Shown one piece after another: positions 59,790 to 64,000 of a DNA stretch of 64,000 bases. The notes below the pieces were generated by a model that saw nothing but the letters and a program-made list of their open reading frames with translations, was not told the origin of the DNA and ran no database searches. How positions within the stretch are numbered: the first letter of the stretch is position 1; every line of letters starts with the position of its first letter. Source of the DNA: Bacteroidota bacterium (GTDB lineage Bacteria; Bacteroidota; Bacteroidia; 2-12-FULL-35-15); assembly GCA_016707685.1 (NCBI GenBank), contig JADJHE010000014.1, positions 1 to 64,000 on the forward strand, given 5' to 3'. The translations under genes and the position numbers were made by a program.

Positions 59790-60858
59790 ATGCGTTATTT
59801 ACTACTTTCAATTTTACTTGTAGTTTCAATAAATATTCAAGTATCTGCTCAAAAATCGTACGATTTAGGAACTGTTACCGTTACTTCCAAAAAGGTAGCC
59901 GATACTGTTTTTGGAAGTGCAAAGTTTAGTGTTGCAGATTTTGAGTTTTATGAGGAGGATAAATTAATATTACTAACCTTCGAAAAATCGCTTGAAAAGG
60001 CGAAGGTAATGTTGGTTGATAAATCTCAAAAAGTGCTTTCTTCATTTGTTTTACCTGATGAAGCCAATCGATTGTATAAAGATTATTTGGGCAAAATAAA
60101 TGTAATATGCACCAATCATATCTATCAAGTATCAATTCAAAACAATGTTATTCGTTTAGGTGAATTGCCTGCCGATGAATACATTGCTCATATCATGCCT
60201 TGTATTGATACGGTTCAGGAAAATGTCTATTTTTCGAATTATCAACGCGATTATCCCGAATTTACCTATTTCGCATACAATACAGCTGATAGCAGTTATG
60301 CACATTAAAAACAGTTACAGATCAAGAACAATTGAAAGGTTATAATATGGAATATTATTTTTCAAAACCGAAAGATCGATTGTATGCTCGAAATTGGCAA
60401 ATTATTACGGAGTTGATTTTCATAGAGTGGCCGCTACCATGAGTGGCCTTACATCTAGTGTTTACTATTCTCCTTTATACGCGCCATTATTTGTGCTAAA
60501 AGATACTGTTTGTGTATTTGATCATTACAACAATGCAATTTTAAAATATAATAAAAGTCATCAGTTGTTGGATTCAATTGCAATTGATTATCACCATCCA
60601 AAAAGTTGGAGAGAATGGAAGCATAAAATTATCATTGACAAGGAAACCAATAGTGCATATGCATTGTATCAAAAAAATGGTTTTTACTATTTAAAGCAGG
60701 TAAGTTTATATTCTGGGAAAATCATAGCTTCTTACAAGCTTACTAATCAGTATGTTGACCAGATAAAGGTGAAAAATGGTTATGTGTATTATGTTTACCG
60801 TCCTTTTGAATCCCTTCAAGAACAGTTTATTTATAAAGAATTGATAAAAAATGATTGA
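59790..60858 (+). CDS. Unknown secreted protein, frame broken near 60304 and 60391
   Basis: About 356 codons with a signal peptide (LLLSILLVVSINIQVSAQ). Two one-base deletions split it. The repaired middle reads TVTDQEQLKGYNMEYYF and joins to LANYYGVDFHRVAATM. The sequence alternates strands with regular spacing (FVLKDTVCVFDHYNNAILKY, GKIIASYKL), which suggests a beta-propeller-like fold. I do not recognise a family. It is divergent from the J-protein gene. Confidence 0.72.
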
Positions 60859-60911
60859 TTTGTGGTTTGGTTTTTGTAAATTAGAGTAATTAAAAACCAA
60901 AACAAATTGAA

Positions 60912-61517
60912 ATGAAAAAAGCGGTGTTTGTATTAACCCTAACAATTGCAACTGCAATTACAGCCTTTGTTCCTGCAACAAATCCTGAATTAGAGATTGG
61001 TAAAGCTATTCCGAGTGCAGATGTAAAAATGATGGATGTGAGCGGTAAGGAGTTTTCACTTGCTGATTCAAAGGTGAAAATGGCTTGTTGGTTATTTTTC
61101 TTGCATACATGTCCTTATGTAAAATTGAGTGAAGCACGTATTAAAGATGTTGCTTCGCTAGCTAAGAAAAATAAAATTGGAGTTGTTTTAATTAATTCAA
61201 ATGAAGCGCAACGTGAAGATGAAGATTCATTTGAAGAAATGAAAAAATATGCAAAAGCGCAAGCGTATGATTTTCGTTATGTAGTAGATAAAAACTCTGT
61301 GGTTGCTGATGCATTTGGTGCAACACGCACACCCCATGTTTTTTTGTTTGATAAAAAAGGTTTAGCATATCGTGGTGCTATTGATGATAATATCAAAGAT
61401 GTGAACGATGCAAAAGAGCATTACTTGAAAAATGCAATTACAGCAGTCGGTACTGGTAGCACTGTAAAAACAAATTCAACCAAATCGGTAGGTTGTTCAA
61501 TTAAAAGAGTTGAATAA
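60912..61517 (+). CDS. Redoxin/thioredoxin-fold secreted protein with single active-site cysteine
   Basis: The 201-residue protein has a leader (about 1-19, AITAFVP) and a thioredoxin-like domain: IPSADVKMMDVSGKEFSLAD, WLFFLHTCPYVKLSEARI with C67, and a TRTPHVFLFDKKG strand with the cis-proline. The CXXC second cysteine is missing; a further cysteine is at SVGCSIKRVE in the tail. Such AhpC/TSA-like proteins are frequent in Bacteroidota. A peroxidase-like or dithiol role with the tail cysteine is possible. Confidence 0.85.
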   Translation: MKKAVFVLTLTIATAITAFVPATNPELEIGKAIPSADVKMMDVSGKEFSLADSKVKMACWLFFLHTCPYVKLSEARIKDVASLAKKNKIGVVLINSNEAQREDEDSFEEMKKYAKAQAYDFRYVVDKNSVVADAFGATRTPHVFLFDKKGLAYRGAIDDNIKDVNDAKEHYLKNAITAVGTGSTVKTNSTKSVGCSIKRVE

Positions 61518-61530
61518 CATGAAAGTTATA

Positions 61531-61576
61531 GTATAAAAAAATCCCCATTACAGTTTTGTAATGGGGATTTTTTATA
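61531..61576. terminator. Bidirectional terminator between the redoxin and PUR genes
   Basis: A stem of about 17 bases (61535-61552 with 61557-61573) with core ATCCCCATTACA, a four-base loop and A/T runs at the ends, between convergent genes. Confidence 0.92.
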
Positions 61577-61585
61577 CTTTATTTT

Positions 61586-61936
61586 TTATTTATCTAAATC
61601 TTCAAAATTTACATCCGAAAACGAATTGCTTTCTGGGATATGCTCAGCACGAGGTTCAATTGCTGGAGAATTTGCTTTTATGTGTTCGATTGATTCATTC
61701 AAGCCTTCTAAGAATTTTTCAAAATCTTCTTTGTACAAGAATAATTTGTGTTTTTCATAGAAGAACTTTCCATCATCTCCAAAACGCTTTTTGCTTTCTG
61801 TGATGGTCAAGTAGTAATCATTTCCTTTTGTACTTTTTACATCAAAGAAATAAGTTCTTTTTCCAGCTCTAACAGATTTTGAGAAAATATCGTCTCTGTC
61901 ATTTCCATTTTTGTCAAATCCTTCTTCCATCGTCAT
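61586..61936 (-). CDS. PUR family DNA/RNA-binding protein (DUF3276)
   Basis: The 116-residue protein has one PUR repeat: SVRAGKRTYFFDVKSTKGNDYYLTITESKKRF, then HKLFLYKEDFEKFLEGLNESI. The family includes nucleic-acid binders related to eukaryotic Pur-alpha and Borrelia BpuR. A charged acidic tail follows. Bacteroidota members are conserved and of unknown target. An alternative start at 61930 is possible. Confidence 0.92.
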   Translation of the reverse strand: MTMEEGFDKNGNDRDDIFSKSVRAGKRTYFFDVKSTKGNDYYLTITESKKRFGDDGKFFYEKHKLFLYKEDFEKFLEGLNESIEHIKANSPAIEPRAEHIPESNSFSDVNFEDLDK

Positions 61937-62058
61937 AATTGAATAATTTATCGTTGTTTTAGTTATACTGTAAGCAAATGTTTACAAAAAAAATTGCTAA
62001 AACAAGGCTTGTTAATAACTTTTGAAAGCTTGTTGGTAACCTTAAATCAAGCTAAATA

Positions 62059-63808
62059 CTAGTTTTTCTCTTCCTCTAATAGCTGCATTTTGTACAAATT
62101 GAAATAATTGCCTTGTTTTTCTAGCAATTCTTGGTGTTTTCCTTGTTCTATTACACAACCATTTTCAATCACGATAATCGAATCAGCATTTTTTACGGAA
62201 GATACTCGATGACTAATAATGATAGTCGTTTTATCCTTCATGATGCTTTTTAAATTATTGAGTATTTCCTCTTCCGTCTCAGTGTCAACTGCCGATAAAC
62301 AATCATCGAAAATAAGCAATTGTGGTTCTTTAATAATTGCTCTGGCAATAGAAATTCGTTGTTTTTGTCCTCCCGAAAGCGTAATTCCTCTTTCTCCAAC
62401 AATGGTTTCAAATTTTTCAGGGAATCCTTCAATATTTGATAGGATGGCAGCATCTTTTGCTGCTTTTTCTATTTTCGATTGATTTTTGTTTCCAATACCA
62501 AACGAAATATTATTTGCGATGCTATCAGAAAATAAAAACACTTCCTGTGGAACGTAGCCAATGCCGCTTCTTAGTTGCTCAATATTATGTGATTGAATAG
62601 CCTTGTTGTCAATTAGAATAGTGCCATCAGAACAATCATAAAGTCGGGTAATTAAGTTTGCAATAGTTGATTTTCCAGAACCTGTTTTGCCAATAATTGC
62701 TAACGATTTTCCTTGCTCAATGTAAAAGAAATTTTTTTAATGCTTGAATTCCTGAATCGGAGTAGGTGAATGATACATTTTTGAATTCAATGTTTCCCTT
62801 TATTGGTTCCATTGAATTATTGGTGTTTTTAATTAACGATTCTGTATGTAAAAATTCATTGATGCGCGTTTGTGATGCTGCCGCTCTTTGAATTAAAGAG
62901 GTAACCCAGCCCAGCGATGCAATTGGCCATGTTAAACGATTCACATAAACGATGAACTCTGCAATGTTTCCATAGGTTAATCCTTTGCCTTCAATAACAA
63001 GCATTCCGCCAATATAGATGGTGAAAATGGTACTTAAGCCAATTAATAAAATCATAAATGGCTGAAAAAGCGATTCTGTTTTTATTAGTGCCATTGTTTT
63101 GTCTTGATAGGCAATACTTTGTTTCTCAAAATCCTTAACAGAGTTCGCTTCTCTGCCATAAGCTTTTAAAACACGAATACCCGAAAAAGCTTCTTGCGCA
63201 TGTGTAGTTATATTGGAAAGTTGTTCCTGAACCTTGGTGCTTTTCTTGTTAATTGTATTGCTAACATAATAGATTGAAATGGCTAACACCGGTAATGGGA
63301 TAAGAACAAAAATGGTCAACTTTAAATCAATATTAATCATTACAAAAATGGTCAATGAAAAAGGTGATTCTGTATTGATTACATACATGATTGCCGGACC
63401 AATACATTCGAACTTTACTAACATCTTCGCTGATGCGATTCAAAATATCGCCAGTATTGTTTCGCTAAAGCTTACATCTAGTTTTTGGTAATGCTCATAA
63501 ATTTCATTTTTAAGGTCGTATTCAATCAAGCGCGACATAACAATGATTGTTTGTCGCATTAAGAATAAAAAGAAACCACTCACAATGGCAAGTCCAATTA
63601 TGAGCATTCCAAAATAAAGGAGTTTTGCATAAGGCTCACTTACATTCGCTTTAACAGTGGGAATGTCTTTTAAAAAATCGATTGCATCTCTTACATACGT
63701 AACTGAGTAGACACCGAAAATGTTGGATAGAATAACAAAAAGAACGCCTAATCCCAAGCGCCATCTGTATTTGAAAAAATATTTATTTATATGTTTTAAT
63801 GCTTTCAC
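62059..63808 (-). CDS. MsbA-like ABC exporter (fused permease/ATPase), frame broken near 63456, 63401 and 62734
   Basis: About 583 codons. The GTG at 63808 must be the start since an in-frame TAA lies just before it. Six-helix permease domain, then an ATPase with GKTGSGKSTIANLI, the IGYVPQEVFLFSD Q-loop, LSGGQKQRISIARA and LLIFDDCLSAVD. Breaks: deletion in ETNTGDILNRISEDVSKV, a two-base loss before GPAIMYVINT, and one extra A before NFFYIEQGKSLAI. Homologues export lipids or drugs. It reads as a homodimer half. Confidence 0.9.
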
Positions 63809-63907
63809 GTCCCTTTAATTGTTGATAAACGATGCAAATTGCTTGTTTATCCTGTAATTCAGCCTTTTTACTAGTTCTGTTAATCTACTTATAATCTTCA
63901 ATACATT

Positions 63908-63937
63908 TTGGCTACTCGGAAAATAACTATAATTTTG
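63908..63937 (+). promoter_or_regulatory. Promoter for the gene at the right end
   Basis: TTG (63908-63910), 19 bases, TAATTTTG (63930-63937). The next ATG is 16 bases on. This is a near-exact Bacteroidota promoter. Confidence 0.6.
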
Positions 63938-63952
63938 CGCCACCAAATAGTT

Positions 63953-64000
63953 AATGGACAAAAGTACGGATTAAAATTTCGCAAATTCACTATTCACGAA
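63953..64000 (+). CDS. Start of an unidentified gene, cut by the window edge
   Basis: From the ATG at 63953 the frame meets TAA after six codons. Adding one A to the AAAA run at 63958-63961 gives MDKKYGLKFRKFTIHE with no stop to the window end. The promoter upstream and the repeat of the window-wide error type support a real gene. No family can be named from 16 residues. Confidence 0.4.

Overview
The window is a 64 kb piece of chromosome from a member of the Bacteroidota, outside the gut Bacteroidales type. The evidence is low G+C, TAnnTTTG promoter boxes with a TTG about 19 bases upstream, several secreted proteins with type IX secretion (T9SS) C-terminal signals of type A and type B (CHU_C), a carboxypeptidase-regulatory-like/TonB receptor, and family-specific genes such as DUF5606, the PUR/DUF3276 protein and the orphan HSDR_N protein beside holA. 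I cannot place it to family. No rRNA, tRNA, CRISPR array, prophage or insertion sequence was seen.

Layout. 1-11.9 kb: an AI-2E-type permease (cut by the window edge), a YdjM-like membrane hydrolase, a short-chain reductase, DUF983, an ABC-F ATPase, pyrG, a TonB-dependent receptor, an EVE-domain protein, holA, AMP nucleosidase and the HSDR_N protein. 11.9-22 kb: a secreted subtilisin, DUF5606, an M3 peptidase, a DinB-like protein, a triple-hairpin REP-like element, murB, two glycosyltransferases and an FtsE-like ATPase. 22-29.5 kb: a large TPR protein followed by an outer-membrane barrel, a VOC protein and gyrB. 29.5-37.6 kb: a surface-protein island, all on the minus strand, with two collagen-like proteins sharing a head domain, a small secreted protein and a repeat-rich T9SS adhesin of about 1,420 codons. 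37.7-45 kb: dnaX, the rpsF-rpsR-rplI operon, MazG, a LOG-family protein and uvrA. 45-57.6 kb: a secreted CotH/lamin-tail protein, then a minus-strand exopolysaccharide cluster (phosphodiester-glycosidase-like protein, asnB, GT4, Wza-like exporter, Wzc-like tyrosine kinase, rfbC, WecA/MraY-like transferase, lytic transglycosylase). 57.6-64 kb: a sodium:solute symporter, a membrane J-protein, an unknown secreted protein, a redoxin, the PUR protein, an MsbA-like ABC exporter and the start of one more gene.

The genes fall into three working groups: information processing and nucleotide metabolism (pyrG, holA, dnaX, gyrB, uvrA, ribosomal proteins, MazG, Amn), envelope and wall (murB, FtsE, transglycosylase, ABC exporter, TonB receptor, TPR/barrel pair), and cell-surface display (T9SS cargo, collagen-like proteins, polysaccharide export).

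One property affects all use of this sequence. About 20 single- or two-base frame breaks, most in short homopolymers, and one in-frame stop interrupt genes that otherwise read through, including the essential dnaX. This looks like uncorrected long-read error rather than biology, so broken genes are given here as full spans with the break points stated. I did not find a convincing undescribed system. The surface-protein island, the REP-like element and the TPR/barrel pair are the best leads.
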